From the NCBI RefSeq assembly GCF_030268685.1, contig NZ_BSRQ01000005.1:310001-374000 (forward strand): a DNA stretch of 64,000 nt, written 5' to 3'. Each line of letters starts with the position of its first letter. Positions within the stretch are counted from its first letter, which is position 1. The notes beneath the pieces are model-generated. The model did not search any database. It worked only from the letters and a program-made list of their open reading frames with translations, and was not told the DNA's origin. The stretch comes from Microtetraspora sp. NBRC 13810 (GTDB lineage Bacteria > Actinomycetota > Actinomycetes > Streptosporangiales > Streptosporangiaceae). Below, piece by piece: positions 63,942-64,000 of this stretch. The position numbers and the translations under genes are program-made.

Positions 63942-64000
63942 ATGCCGTTGAACACGCCTGAACCGCCGGGACGGATTCGCGACGAAACGCGCTCCCATCT
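63942..64000 (+). CDS. Start of a following gene, cut by window edge
   Basis: ATG 63942 preceded by GGGAG opens MPLNTPEPPGRIRDETRSH to the right edge. It lies 17 bases after the protease, so probably a co-transcribed partner. Too short to identify. Confidence 0.45.
   Translation, partial: MPLNTPEPPGRIRDETRSH

Overview
The window is very GC-rich actinobacterial chromosome, probably order Streptosporangiales or a near relative. The support is overlapping GTGA/TGA start-stop junctions, frequent GTG/TTG starts, a WhiB7 with an AT-hook, mycoredoxin, NudC, AdnAB, UvrD2, MoeZ and WXG100/mycosin genes. No tRNA, rRNA, CRISPR array or intact insertion sequence was seen.

Layout. (1) 1-16.3 kb: RhlE-like DEAD-box helicase (cut by the left edge), ferritin-like protein, DUF3107, TetR, then an NHEJ module (LigD-type polymerase and ligase divergent from Ku). 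CsbD, a secreted His/Cys/Gly-rich protein, an alpha/beta hydrolase and MoeZ follow, then two tandem membrane-protein + mycosin modules and a small ORF overlapping an alkyltransferase-like gene. (2) 16.4-22.6 kb: a wall teichoic acid-type glycerophosphotransferase, a glycolipid-binding protein divergent from a CGNR regulator with palindromes between them, an aldo/keto reductase, and a scar with decayed cupin and TetR genes. (3) 22.7-29.7 kb: the AdnAB helicase-nuclease. (4) 29.8-31.5 kb: a type VII secretion cassette (YbaB-like, WXG100-like, membrane-anchored effector-like protein). (5) 31.5-36.1 kb: an iron-box-controlled three-gene NIS siderophore operon. (6) 36.2-44.9 kb: a two-component system, two paralogous Asp-rich repeat surface proteins and a class F sortase, interrupted by a PadR/HAAS pair and an amidase. 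Three promoters here share 11-nt direct repeats that look like response-regulator sites. (7) 45.1-53.9 kb: NudC, then a SorC-regulated sugar ABC transporter/FGGY kinase/2-hydroxyacid dehydrogenase operon with a truncated second kinase. (8) 54.1-59.7 kb: mycoredoxin, secreted hydrolase, UvrD2, TesB, and WhiB7 behind a long leader with an upstream ORF and attenuator. (9) 60-64 kb: alcohol dehydrogenase divergent from an XRE regulator, then a poorly coding stretch with a zinc-finger fragment, a papain-like cysteine protease and the start of another gene.

The backbone (RhlE, ferritin-like, DUF3107, TetR, MoeZ, alkyltransferase-like, AdnAB, NudC, mycoredoxin, UvrD2, WhiB7) follows, from memory, the gene content of the mycobacterial Rv3211-Rv3197A neighbourhood. 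The blocks between are lineage-specific. The most interesting candidate system is the 36-45 kb two-component/sortase/Asp-rich protein locus.
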